Position numbers and translations under genes: made by a program. Positions 34,654 through 46,380 of a stretch of 64,000 nucleotides of DNA are shown one piece after another (position 1 is the stretch's first letter; each line of letters starts with the position of its first letter). This stretch comes from Costus lasius (lineage: Eukaryota > Streptophyta > Magnoliopsida > Zingiberales > Costaceae): NCBI GenBank assembly GCA_027563935.2, contig CM050453.2, forward strand, positions 69,982,018 to 70,046,017, in the 5' to 3' direction. Under the pieces are notes generated by a model. That model was not told the origin of the DNA. It did no database searches and was given only the letters and a program-made list of their open reading frames with translations.

Positions 34654-37346
34654 ACATGGAATGTTCTATACAACAGATTGATATTAAGAAAGCCAAGTAT
34701 GCTGATGACAGCACCTTGCTATGGCATAGTCGTTTAGGCCATATTAACAAGAAACGCATTAAGCGGTTGCATGACCATGGACTGCTGGGATCATTCTCCT
34801 ATGAGGAGCTTGATACATGCAAAGCTTGTTTAATGGGCAAAATGACGAAGTCTTCTTTTTCTAATAAAGGTCAAAAGGCTTCAGGTTTACTTGATCTCAT
34901 TCATAGTGATGTGTGTGGGCCATTTAGTAAACATGCCAGAGGTGGCTATTCATACTTCATTACCTTTACTGATGATTTCAGTAGGTATGGTAATGTCTAT
35001 CTAATGAGACATAAGAGTGAATCTTTTGACAAGTTCAAAGAGTTCAAAAATGAAGTACAAAATCAGCTAGGCCGAAATATCAAGGCACTTCGTTCAGATC
35101 GAGGTGGAGAATACTTGAGTCGAGAGTTTACTGACTATCTAAAGGAGTGTGGGATTATCTCACAGCTCACTCCGCCAGGAACACCGCAATGGAATGGTGT
35201 GTCCGAGAGGAGAAATAGAACCTTACTGGATATGGTTCGTTCTATGATGAGTCAGGCTACTCTACCTTACTCCTTTTGGGGATTTGCACTGGAAACAGCT
35301 GCAAAGGTACTAAACCGAGTGCCATCCAAGGCCGTTTCAAAGACTCCATATGAGTTATGGTATGGGAAACAGCCGAGCTTGACTTTTATTAAGATCTGGG
35401 GTTGCGAGGCTTATGTCAAAAAGCTCGCCTCTGGGAAACTAGAGAGCAGATCTGAGAAATGTATCTTTGTCGGTTACCCTAAGGAAACAAAGGGTTATTA
35501 TTTCTACGATCCCAAAGAGAACAAAGTATTTGTTGCTCGGACGGCTATTTTTCTTGAGAAGGAATTTTTTCTGCAAGAAGCCAGTGGGAGAGAAATAAAG
35601 CTGGATGAGAATCCAGAAGAAGGACAAAGTAGTCAAGCACAGTTGGATGCGCCTGAGCCAGTAGATCAGGTTACTGAACAACCTGAGGCTCAGATATCAC
35701 GGGAACCGCGAAGATCGGGAAGGATCCGTCGACAGCCTGAGCGCTATGACAGAGTCTACATCATTGATGATGAACCCCTCACTTATGCGGATGCGGTCAG
35801 TGGACCGGAATCAGCGAGATGGCTTGAAGCTATGCAAGCCGAGATGGACTCCATGTCAGATAACCAAGTTTGGGATTTGGTTGATCCGCCTCCGGGAGTA
35901 ATCCCTATAGGCTGTAAATGGATCTTCAAGAAGAAGATTGACATGGATGGTAACGTGGTTACCTATAAAGGTAGGCTAGTTGCGAAAGGTTTCAAACAAA
36001 TCTACGGGATAGATTATGATGAAACTTTTTCTCCTGTAGCCATGTTCAAGTCTATTCGGATAATTCTTGCGATAGCGGCATATTATGATTATGAGATCTG
36101 GCAAATGGATGTGAAGACCGCTTTCCTTAATGGAAAATTAGAAGAGGATGTGTATATGACACAACCTGAAGGTTTCACTAATCCATCGGATCGTCATAAA
36201 ATATGCAAATTAAAGAAGTCCATTTATGGACTTAAACAAGCATCAAGAAGCTGGAATATTCATTTTGATGAATCAATATGTGAATTTGGTTTCATCAAGA
36301 ATGAAGATGACCCGTGTGTATATAAGAGGTTTAGTGGGAGCGTGATTACTTTCCTAGTCCTCTACGTCGATGATATCTTGATCATTGGAAACGATATTCC
36401 TGAACTACATGCGGTTAAGGCATGGTTAAGAAAATGTTTCCAAATGAAAGATTTAGGAGAAGCAGCCTATGTATTAGGTGTGAAGATCTACAGAGATAGA
36501 TCTAAGAGGCTTCTAGGGCTGTGCCAGAGTACTTACATCGATAAAGTCCTGGAGAGATTCCATTTAGAGAATTCTAAAAGAGGATATCTTCCAGTCAGAC
36601 ATGGTCTGAATCTTTCAAAGAGTTAGTGTCCACAAACACAGACTGAGAAAGATGAAATGGACAATACGCCTTATGCTTCGGCTATTGGGTCCATTATGTA
36701 TGCGATGTTGTGTACTCGCCCAGACGTCGCTTACGGGTTAAGCGTGACCAGTCGATTCCAAAGTAATCCAGGGAAGGCATACTGGATTGCAGTCAAGAAC
36801 ATTTTGAAATATCTTCGGAGGACCAAAGATATGTTCTTGATATATGGAGGTCAGGAAGAACTCAGTATTGAAGGATATACTGACGCTTCGTTCCAATCTG
36901 ACCAGGATGATTTCCGATCGCAATCAGGCTATGTTTTTAGCTTGAATGGAGGAGCAGTGGTGTGGAAAAGTTTCAAACAATCAATTATTGCTGATTCCAC
37001 AACAGAAGCCAAGTATGTTGCAGCCTCAGAAGCATCTAAGGAGGCAGTGTGGATTCGTAAGTTCATTCAGGAACTTGGTGTTGTTCCTTCGAGTGCAGAT
37101 CCTTTGGTTATCTTCTGTGATAACACTGGAGCTATAGCACAGGCAAAGGAACCACGGTCGCACCAGAAGTCCAAGCACATACAGAGAAGGTTTCACTTGA
37201 TCCGGGAGATCATTGATCGTGGCGAGATCAAAATCTGCAAGGTTCATAAAGATGACAATCTAGCTGACCCGCTTACAAAGCCTCTGGCGCAGCAGAAGCA
37301 TGAGAAGCACTGTAATAATATGGGTTTGAGATTTCTCAACCATTAG
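34654..37346 (+). pseudogene. Element C integrase-RT-RNase H, one stop codon
   Basis: Continues C's polyprotein after F. It has the HHCC zinc motif (LLWHSRLGHIN... CKACLMG), the DDE core (HSDVCGPF, SDRGGEYL, SERRNRT), RT with YVDDILI and RNase H (YTDASF, CDNTGA). CAG to TAG at 36624-36626 ends the frame between RT and RNase H. The same frame is open again to 37346. One RNase H region residue is unusual, EAKYVA where other copies have EAEYVA, which alters a probable catalytic Glu. Confidence 0.93.
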
Positions 37347-37355
37347 ATTAAGTGC

Positions 37356-37366
37356 AAGTGGGAGAT
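37356..37366 (+). other. Polypurine tract of element C
   Basis: AAGTGGGAGAT directly before the 3' LTR. Confidence 0.9.
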
Positions 37367-39048
37367 TGTTGGGGTATGCCCTTAAGGCTAATGTTTGAGG
37401 CCTTGGGATTATTTCAGTATCATGTATAAACTCTATGTTTATAAAGGCAATGGTTGTTATTCAGGTTGTTACAGTATCTGCTGCAATATGTATACTTCTG
37501 AATAATGTCTCAATGCTGTTCAGCTTGGCTGACATGCAGTTTTGTCCTTAGTCGAGATATCTTGGTGAACATGAGACAGCCTTGATATGATTGAGACTAA
37601 TATGTGTTCTAATCTTATAGGATGCTTCGAGCATGGAATAAGATGTAGACTCATGGGTATATTGGATGTACTAGACAGACCCTACTTAGGATATTCAATT
37701 GTTTGTCACAATGTGAATAATCCTTATATGCAAACAAGTGGCATATTTCCTCTGACTTGAGATCACTTGTGTTTCTAAATGATGATTGGCATTGTTTTGA
37801 GGTAGTTCAATATCATTTGAAACATAATGGTTATAGACTATCTTGGATAATGAGCATGAGTCATGTTAGGGCGCTAGTGATAGATATAGGATTGCCGTCT
37901 CCTTGTTTGGAGTGTGATGTTCTATAGGGGCCCCCTTGGATGAGATGATTGAGAAAGTGTATGGCCATACCCAGATGACTATGTTCATCTGATCTAATCA
38001 TTCTCATCATATTGGAATTACAGGCTTGACACGCTTGTCCAATAAGAACATCCAGTGGCAAAGGAAACACATATGTCAAGTGACTTGGGTTCACACTTGT
38101 GCTGTGGTTTGGGTGTAGTCTTGGAAGACTCTTTCCTTTATATCGGGAGACAGTGATGTGTTGCTAGATACCCCTCACTGATCGTGATAACGTAAGTTAT
38201 CGTTACCGACATTTAAAGGAAACCCTTAGGGTCGCACAATTTGATGATATGGCTTACTTAAGTCAGATCGTGTGGACTGAATTGTTTTGGTTCAGTTTAA
38301 AGGAGTTTAAACTCTGATTGTAAGTGAGATCTGGTCTGATCATGTTTGATTGATTAGGGCTAGAGATCGGTAAGCTTCGATCGAGAGAATTGATGCTAGA
38401 TCGGTGAGATCAAGAGCATCAAGAGATGAATGGTTAGATCTTGATCCTTATGGTTTAATTTGATCTAGACCAATGCTTGGTTTGATTTGGTCTTTGAACC
38501 AAATGTAATTGAACCGGCTCATCATAGTGAGCGCATGGTTCAATGGGAGAGGAAAATGCGATGGTTCACTTGGAGTGAACGCATGAACGCATGATGTTAG
38601 TGGCTTGCTATTTTTGGAAGTCATGTTTCCAAAATAGAGAGCACGCCTCTACATTCGTGGGTGCATCTCTTTTCGCCCGACGCCTCTTCCTCTCGACGCC
38701 TCTCTCTCGTGTGGGAGTTCTTCACGCAAAGGAGAAGAGAACAAAGCCAAGAGATTTTATCTCAATCTCCTTCACGCGATCAGGAGACCTTGGAGCTTTG
38801 CTAGCACAAGGAACGCCAAGGGAGTAGTCATCTTCACCTTGTGTGCATCACCTTTGGAGGAGAGCCGCTCGCCCTCTTCTTCCAAGACGCCATCCAAGAA
38901 ATGGCATTGGTATGATTCCCTTCTTGATCTATACAAATCTTTAAGTTGATCTATGTTCATACATGCGATCCTAGAAATCCTATGATTCCGCCCATGCAAG
39001 TTTTTATATGCGCATGTTTAGGGTTTCGCCCCCTTTAGGGAACTTTCA
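37367..39048 (+). repeat. 3' LTR of element C
   Basis: 1682 bp from TGTTGGGG to GGAACTTTCA. The following TCTAA is the presumed TSD. Unlike the other LTRs, its antisense 64-codon frame is broken by an early stop. Confidence 0.93.
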
Positions 39049-39811
39049 TCTAAGGCATGTCTTGGGCTGATATGGCCATTGGGCAAATTAGGATAGGTTG
39101 AATGAGGTTTATGGTAAAGTCTTGGAGACTTTCCTTACCTCAAGACCCCTTTATCCTAGCCGCCAACTTGGCATGATCTTAGCCATTGCCTTGCCGCCTC
39201 TTGTCCTATTTATAGGACCCCTTACCGCCCCTTCCATGGTTGGACTTTAAGGAGGCGTGAACACACATAGAAGGGAGAAAGAGAGCAAAGCAAAGGGCGA
39301 CAACAAGGTGGTGCAAACTTCTTCCTTGGAGCTGCAAGTTCTTCCTCTTCCTCTCTTCTTGGCGCAAGGATTCTTTGTGCTTGGTGGCGTCTTCTTGTCA
39401 CAAGCCCTCATCGTCCTTTGGCCATAGGTGCACCTTGGAGGTGGCGCAAGCAAAGAAGAAGAGGGAAGTCCTTGGCGGCATTATCTTCCCTATCCCCCTT
39501 TTGGCGCAACTTCTCTTGAAGGTGGCGCAAGTGAAAGTGAAGGCTTGGTTCTCTTCCCGAGGCTAGCACCGAGCGTGGAAGGGAGCAACGATCAAGGAGT
39601 CGACGCGTGGATACTTGTAGAGGGCGAACACATGGGCGCCTTCAACATGGCTTTGACATCTAGACAAGCAAAAGAGGTACATCTCTATCACATCCTTGTG
39701 TATACTCACTCGCATGGATCCTTGGGAAAGGAATGTGTTTCGGGTGTAATGCTTCTTCCGCTGCGTCCTGGGACTGCAAAATTTTAAAATTACACCCGGC
39801 ATTCCCTAACA
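39049..39811 (+). repeat. 'H2': 3' part of an H-type LTR (family-3 relative), interrupted by C
   Basis: Matches, in reverse orientation, the left part of solo LTR H (48724 to about 49485), ending ATTCCCTAACA. It contains the CCTATTTATAGGACC TATA-like block at about 39208-39222 and the inverted repeat AAAGTCT-TGG-AGACTTT (39116-39132). Element C is inserted at its left edge, so its 5' portion is outside the window. Confidence 0.82.
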
Positions 39812-39893
39812 CTATCAAGTTTTTGGCGCCGTTGCCGGGGATTAGTCCAAGGTACACGTGTGCCAGACTTGTAGTGTTCCCTTTCGGGCTATC
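39812..39893 (+). other. Athila-like gypsy primer-site and leader fragment
   Basis: TGGCGCCGTTGCCGGGGA at 39824-39841 is the tRNA-Asp type primer-binding site known from Athila/Tat gypsy elements of plants. About 50 bp of possible leader follow before homology to the family-3 gag of M begins near 39894. The LTR that should precede the site is not recognisable, since an H-type LTR abuts it. Either H2 inserted at the boundary or the two were joined by rearrangement. Confidence 0.7.
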
Positions 39894-40273
39894 AAGCCTT
39901 TCGGCTCAACACACTGAATGTCAACTTTAGGAGGATTGAGCCTAACCAATTCATTAAAGAGATGTCTTAGATTAGTAATAATCTCAGAGGCACTCTTTAA
40001 TTCATATTGCCCTTGAATCTCGGGTGACATGTTGGTTAGCATCAATTGCGCAACCTCCAAAGTATCAGCCTGATGCTTATCATAAGCATCCTTCTCAGCT
40101 GCTAGGGCCGAGCACGGAAGTGGGTCAAGAATAGGCTGCTCAAGGACATAGAGCTTCCTCTCGAGCTTGAGCACAATTCTCAAGTTCATATACCAATCCA
40201 TCAAGTTGGATCCAACCAACTTGTCCTTCTCAAGGATAGAACACAGTGACCAACCGCTATTGTTCGTTGCCAT
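39894..40273 (-). pseudogene. Element M gag, truncated
   Basis: Begins at ATG 40273 (MATNNSGWSLCSILEKDK). The frame has the copia gag signature seen in family 1, LRIVLKLERKLYVLEQP against LKIVLKAERKLYVLET. Homology to J's gag (DIQCV..KGL) stops near 39894, after which about 17 unrelated codons read into the gypsy leader. No zinc knuckle or downstream domain remains. Confidence 0.85.
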
Positions 40274-41882
40274 TGTTTTACAACAACCAAGAAACAACAG
40301 ATTAGTACTACTTCAAATCATTTAAACTACACTTATTTTAAATGATTATGGCTCCCGCTATTTTAATCAAATTGACAATCCACAAAGTCAATCGGGAAGT
40401 TTAAAACTTCCTAGTGAGATGGGATCCTTATTTCACATGAGGCTTTGTGTCCCACGAGGGTGGGATGAGATGCACAAAGTAACCCATGCTTCCTATGGTG
40501 GGCACGCCGGCCGATTGCTCCAAGCAATTCCCCTTATTGAGACAGTCTAGGCATTTCATGTCCAGTGAGGGCTAGATACAACATGAAACCCTAACCTCTC
40601 AATGATGCCTCTAGAGTTTCATCATGTGCCCAGCACATATGGAATTCTAGTCAAGTCCATTCCTAACCGTTATGCCCAGGGCCAACGAGTTTCCTTGCAA
40701 AGGCGCACTTGATTAAAATGGACTGGGGAAACCATTGCCACCACACACTTTCTAAAGATAAGTGGGTGTGTCCCACGAGGGTGGGAAACAGTTCACAACA
40801 CCACTGATCGATAGCTTGGTGAGGGCTACGCGTTAGAAGGCTACTAGACTTGATATTTATTTATGAGGGTTTTTGAGGTCTCATCAGTTTTATCTTATGT
40901 CTAACATTACAGGCATGCAATCCTATAGTGATAACATAACGATAAAATAGGCATGCTTTAGCAAATATGTATGAAAACAGTAAAAGAATAATGTGATCAT
41001 AGCCTATTCAAGACATTGAACCAACCCATGCCAAAAGGAGGTTCAACTCTTGACCTAGGATTCAAGCCCCAAAGACAAGACCTAACCTAGCCGACCTCTA
41101 ACTTGAGCTTCAAGGTTGGCTCCAAGGTCCTTCTCACCATGGTTTAGCTCTCAAACCCTAGAGGTAGTTCTAGGGAACCCTAGAAGCACCCTCATAGGTT
41201 CGGCCAATGCCATGGGCTTCCTCCAAGGGTGATGCGCCACTATGTAAGGGCCAAGAGACATAGCACACAAGCCCTAAGGCTCGGTCAAGTCTAACTTGCG
41301 CCACTAAACATGCGCCATCAATGAAGAGTGCTCAAGCAAGCATGCATGCGCCACCCTAATCTTCTTCTTAGTTAGAAGCAAAAAGAAAAGCGGCACGCAG
41401 GCCTCTCAAGGAAACATCACAGGAATGCAAAGGGACTTGACTCATGATCACAACATTATGCACAACCAAGGTATTTACTCATGCAGTTCTAGATGCTTAT
41501 GAAAAACATAAAATCTAAAATTTTACTTTTTCATAAAACAAGTCTCTTTTCCTCATCTTCTCTTCACAAATCTTTTAGTTATTCGCGATTAATTTTCATG
41601 AAGATTTCAAAGATCCTCTCGGCTGGTAATTTTGTCAGATCAAGAGACCCGGCCAGTCCGAAGACACAATGCCCGTCCTACTTGACAAAACCACGTGCGC
41701 CTTTGATCCTTAAATCATATAAGAAAAATAACCCAAAAAATTCAAAGGGATTGAAACAAGAAACCCTAATTTTCCCCTTTAGAAAAATCGTTTGCCATGT
41801 GATCATGCAATTTGTGAAAATTGAGATATGGCATGTGAGTATGGAAAGGCATGAAAATACATTGTTCGAGTCTCGCATGTCG
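40274..41882 (-). other. Leader of element M
   Basis: About 1.6 kb without a coding frame. On the + strand it contains two copies of TCCCAC-GAGG-GTGGGA (40450-40465 and 40771-40786) and one GGC-ACGCAG-GCC (41392-41403). These are the counterparts of the hairpin pair and the first CTGCGN hairpin of the family-1 leader. Confidence 0.78.
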
Positions 41883-41893
41883 CTCTGATACCA
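41883..41893 (-). other. Primer-binding site of element M
   Basis: CTCTGATACCA on the + strand (initiator tRNA-Met type), one base from the LTR. Confidence 0.92.
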
Positions 41894-41894
41894 C

Positions 41895-43626
41895 TGTTGG
41901 AAAACCCCGGGGATATTTTACAGATTTTTCAGAGATAGAAATTACACAAATACATTGCACAGCGGAAGCAATATCTCCGAAACGAGCCAGTCCCAAAAAC
42001 CCAGTGAAGATCGCATGCAAGGGAGTCGACACGATGAGATAGTATATACCTTAAAGGAAGATGAGGCCGATGTCAAGATAGGCGCCCAAGCGTGTGCCCT
42101 CTGCAGTCTCACACACACGGATGCCTCGAGTCCTCTTCTTCCACTCCCGGTGCTAGCCTCGGGAAGAAGATCCAAGCCTTTTGTTCACCTTCTTCAAGCC
42201 TTGCGCCACCTCCAAGGTATGTGCGCCAATGGAAGAAAGATGAAGGAGAGGGAAGGCGCCAAGCACCAAATTCCTTGCGCCAAGAGGAAAGGAAGATCAA
42301 GGCTTCCGGCTAGGGTTTTATGGAAGAGATCACTTGCGCCTCTTGCCCTTGCTCTCGCCTCTCTCTATGTTCTCATGCCTCCAAGGAGTAGAATATTAGA
42401 GAGGAGGCGTCTAGGGCCTCTTATATAGAGCAAGGGGCGGCTAGGGTTAGGGCTAGGCGCATAATGAAGCAATTTTGTCCATCCTAACCCCATTATACCC
42501 CTTAGGCGCCAATGGGGTTGTTATTGGGCCTCATTGGGTAATGAGCAAGCCTAAACCTCTTTAAATAGGTTGATTAAGCAATTGGATATAATCCAACGCA
42601 ATCCAAAACCAAATATGACCTAACCATGGTCAAATTCGGGTCAACTTACCAAAAATGAAGTTTGGCTCCAATAACATTCTTCCATCTCATCAGGCCCATC
42701 GGCGCTGATGAAATCTCTCAAATAGATCCGAGTCATCCAATAACTCGATCATAAGGCTTTTCGATCAATACGAGAACTCGAGTATCAAGGTGTGCGACCC
42801 TGTAGTTTCCTCTGACACCGGCAATGCTGACCAAAGGTCACCACAAGCAGTGAGTGGCACCTAGCAGTGCATCGCTTCTACCCAGGTCATTGGAATGGAT
42901 ATCGACATTGATATCCCCATCATCGCAACTAGGTATAGATGCATTCCAGTCTCTTTGCCGAACTGATATCCAATTGGACAAGTGTGTCACCACTTGTTTT
43001 CATCCAATCTCATGGTTATGACTAAATCAGGTCTCACCTGGGTATGGCCATACACTTTCAGTCATAGAACCGTGGAGGAGCTCCATGGATATCATGATTC
43101 CCTTAGGAAGGGGCAAATCCTATGTCTGTCTAATGACCTTCTTCTATGGGTCGTGATATGCTCAATGACAACCGATATTACCCCCCAACTACGGCGAGGT
43201 GTTAGGTTGTATCAAAGCATATCCCTAACCATATAAATTGGCCAATGACCTCAAGTCAAGGGATCAATGCATTTCCTATAGCTTGTGAGGATAACTCGTG
43301 ACACCAAGTCATTGCCTCATAGCGGGTGGGTCCAGTATATCCAACACTGATATACCCATATGTCTGCGTTAGCACCTCGTGCCTAACCAGCCCATATACC
43401 AGACTCACAAGTACCAGAGATGTCCCATATCCACTCTGGTACATCGATTGGGGACGATCATTCGAGCACAAATCCAATCTGTCTCCAGGGATATTATCAT
43501 GTAAGTACATAATCGCAGATGTAGACAAATATTGATAATGACAATGCCATAATGATATATATAAATATCAAAGTCAAGTAGTACAATAATGGACCAAAAC
43601 TAGGTCCTAGGGCATATACACCAACA
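41895..43626 (-). repeat. 5' LTR of element M (family 3)
   Basis: 1732 bp. On the + strand it begins TGTTGGAAAACCCCGGGG and ends GGCATATACACCAACA. It carries the GTATGGCCATAC palindrome at 43042-43053, in the context CACCTGGGTATGGCCATAC, as in family-1 LTRs despite low overall similarity. The next five bases, GAGGA, are a candidate TSD with no partner. Confidence 0.9.
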
Positions 43627-44405
43627 GAGGATTGTAGTGCTGTCATTCAAAATAAATTGCCACCAAAACTGAAAGATCCAGGTAGTTTTTCTGTACCTTA
43701 TTCTATTGGAAGTATGGCGTTTGACAGAGCCTTATATGATTTAGGAGCCAGTGTAAGTCTAATGCCTTTATCTATTTGTAGGAAGCTGGACATTGGAGAG
43801 CATAAACCCACATCCATATCTTTACAGCTCGTTTATAGTTCGGTAAAGTATTCTAGAGAATGTTCCAATCAAGGTAGGTGAATTTTTTATACCTACTGAT
43901 TTTGTAGTGCTTAATATGGAAGAAAACAATAAAAATCTCATAATTCTTGGTAGACCCTTTTTGGCTATTGCTGGAGTACACATAGATGTTAAAAAAGGAA
44001 AAATCACTTTTGATATTTGTGAAAAAATAATTGAATTTGATCTTGCTGATTCTTTGAATAAACTTTCATATTCTGGATCATGTTGCAGTGTTGACATAGT
44101 TGATGATGTTGTTTATGATGTTTGTAATTTATTTGATGAATCCTCTAATTTTGGAACTGATAATTTTTCTGAGGATATTGATAGAGGATTACAGGAGAAA
44201 GGACATCAAAATTCAGAGAAGAAGAAGAAAAAAAGAAGAAGAAGAAGAGGCTCTAGATTGATTGATAAAGAAAGAAGATCTTGAGTAAATTTGGACACTG
44301 TTTCAAGGTTGAGCCTTATGTGATTGAAAGAGATGCTCAAATCAAAGAAAAATCAGAGTGAAAATTGAAGAAATCAGAACCAAATCTGAGTGCAAAAGGG
44401 TCAAG
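43627..44405 (+). pseudogene. Athila-like gypsy protease region, fragment
   Basis: The frame opens directly after M's LTR and encodes the region before and through a plant gypsy aspartic protease: LPPKLKDPGSF, then YDLGASVSLMPLSI with the catalytic Asp, then a frameshift near 43865-43880, then ILGRPFLAIAG (the second conserved protease motif) in the next frame. It ends in a Lys/Arg-rich stretch with a stop at about 44284. Gag and everything after the protease are missing. The strand agrees with the primer site at 39824, so both are probably parts of one element. About 120 bp to 44405 hold no recognisable domain. Confidence 0.85.
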
Positions 44406-45380
44406 CTATAGGAAAGGACCAAGTGAACCACTCAGTTTGGTCCTCTTACTATTTATGTTACAAATAGAGCTATTCATGTCTAGGATAGATAAACCATTGC
44501 ACAATGTACCCTTCCCATAAAAAATATTTGCAAATAAAAAAGAACAAGAGTTCTCCTTTATTTCAGATCTAAATCCTTTCTTTGCCAAGCAAGGAGTGGA
44601 TATATTATTTTTGGTAAGCGAAGGTACATAATAGCAATTGTATAGCTCTAATTGAAGTCCAGAAGGCAGGTAGAGAGTCAAATCTCTTACAGCAACAGCA
44701 GCAACTTGTGCCCCGTTTCCAACCCGTAGGTCAATCTCTCCAGGACGCACCGATCTACTTTTCTTGAGCCCCTGCATATTTGTATAAATATGAGCTCCAC
44801 ATGCGGTATCCAATACCCATGACATAGAAGTAGAGAGGTTGACTTCAGTAACATAAATACCTGAGCATGAAGATGAATCCTTGCCTCTCTTCTTCTCATT
44901 CTGAAGTTGCACCATGTCCTTCAACATGTGAGGTAGGCCTCCACATGAATAGCACCTATTGTTCCTAACCCTTTCCATCTTCAATTTCAGTTCATCGAAT
45001 AAACCTTTCAGCTTAACACACTGAATGTCAACTTTAGGAGTATTGAGCTCAACCAATTCATCAAAGAGCTGCCTTAGATTAGAAATAATCTTAGAGGCAC
45101 TCTTAGATTCATATTGCCCTCGAAATTCAGGCGACATGTTGGTTAGCATCAAACTAGTAATCACCAAAGTATCAGCCTGATGCTTATCATAAGCATCCTT
45201 ATTAGCCGCTGAGGCCGAGCATGGAAGTGGCTCAGAAACAGGTTGCTCAAGGACATAAAGCTTCCTCTCGAGCTTGAGCACAATTCTCAAGTTCATATAC
45301 CGAAACATCAAGTTGGATCCAATCAACTTGTCCTTTTCCGGGATAGATCGCAGTGACCATCTGCTATTGTTCAACAACAA
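44406..45380 (-). pseudogene. Element J gag-protease, truncated
   Basis: The gag N-terminus (WSLRSIPEKDKLIGSNL) is joined to a stretch lacking much of the central gag core. The zinc knuckle CYSCGGLPHMLKDM has Met in place of the final Cys. The protease follows (WVLDTACGAHI, then RVGNGAQVAAVAV). The frame stops at CTATAG just where family 1 reads LLWH of the integrase zinc motif. The normal start, seen in M as MATNN, is lost in a small deletion, so the open frame begins with leader-derived codons. It cannot make functional Gag or Pol. Confidence 0.86.
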
Positions 45381-46380
45381 CCAAAAATAGTAGATTAGTA
45401 CTACATTCAGATCATTCAGTCTGTACTTGTATTAAATGATCATGGCTCCCACTATTTTAATCGAATTGACAACCCACAAAGTCAATCAGAAAATCTAAGA
45501 TTTCAAAGTGAGTTGGGATCCTTGTTCCACATGAGGCTTTGCATCCCACGAGGGTGGGATGAGATGCACAAAGTGACCCATGCTTCATAAGGTGGGCACA
45601 CCGGCCGATTGCTCTTAGCAACTCCCCTTATTGAGACAGTCCAGGCATTTAATGTCTGGTGAGGCCTGGATACAGCATGAAACCCTAACCTCTTAATGAT
45701 GCCTCTAGAGTTTCATCATGTTCCGAGCATATATGAAAAATCTAGTCAAGTCCATTCCTAACCGTTATGCCTAGGGCCAACGAGTTTTCTTGCGAAGGCA
45801 TGTTCAGGTTAAAACTGGACTGGAGAAACCATTGTCACCACACACCTTCTAAAGATATGTGGTTGTGTCCCACGAGGGTGGGAAACAGTTCATAACACCA
45901 CTGATCGATAATTTGATGAGGGCTACGCGTTAGGAGGCTACTAGACTTGATATTTTGGTTGAGGGTTTTTGAGACCTCATCCTCTTAGTTTTATCTTATG
46001 TCTAACATTACATGCATGCAATCCTATAGTGATAACATGAAGATAAAACATCATAGGCCTGCTTTAGTAGGTAAGAAAGTAGTAAAAGGATGATGTGATC
46101 ATAGCCCATTCAAGACTTTGAACCAACTCATGCCAAAAGGGGTTTAACTCTTAACCTTGGACACAAGCCTCTAAAACTAGACCTAGCCTAGCCAACCTCT
46201 AGCTTGATCTTCAAGGTTGGTTCCAAGGTCCTTCTCACCATGGTTTAGCTCGCAAACCGTAGAGGTACCTCTAGGGTGAACCCTAGAAGCACCATCATGG
46301 GTTCGGCCAAAGCCATGCGCCTTCATCCAAGCAAGATGCGCCAACATGCAAGAGCCAAGAAGGCTAGCTCTCAAGCCCAA
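45381..46380 (-). other. Leader of element J, gag-proximal part
   Basis: Aligns with M's leader. It carries TCCCAC-GAGG-GTGGGA at 45544-45559 and 45868-45883. It ends in CCCAA (46376-46380), the left TSD of L. Confidence 0.82.

Larger units (their letters stand above)
1459..39048 (+). mobile_element. Element C: family-1 Ty1/copia retrotransposon, outer host of the nest (5' end outside window)
   Basis: C is recovered by reading across the insertions. Its pieces are 1459-1614, 3296-3351, 21484-21730, 30585-32941 and 34649-39048, which align in order and strand with the internal region and 3' LTR of the complete element B. Each gap is filled by a family-1 insertion with a matching 5-bp TSD (D, A, E, F). 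The 5' LTR, primer site and start of the leader must lie left of the window. The base after the 3' LTR begins TCTAA (39049-39053), the presumed right TSD of C itself, placing C inside an H-type LTR. Carrying five insertions, C is the oldest family-1 copy here by nesting logic. Confidence 0.93.
39894..43626 (-). mobile_element. Element M: 5' half of a family-3 copia retrotransposon
   Basis: From right to left: 5' LTR (41895-43626), initiator-Met primer site (41883-41893), leader (40274-41882) and the N-terminal part of gag (40273 to about 39894). Gag then ends abruptly against Athila-like leader sequence, and no pol, polypurine tract or 3' LTR follows. No TSD pair brackets the piece, so a deletion or rearrangement rather than simple insertion made the left edge. 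Confidence 0.85.

Noticed and set aside
41955..42428. 157-codon frame in the LTR of element M
   Set aside because: Antisense frame inside an LTR. The matching region of J's LTR is not preserved as a frame.
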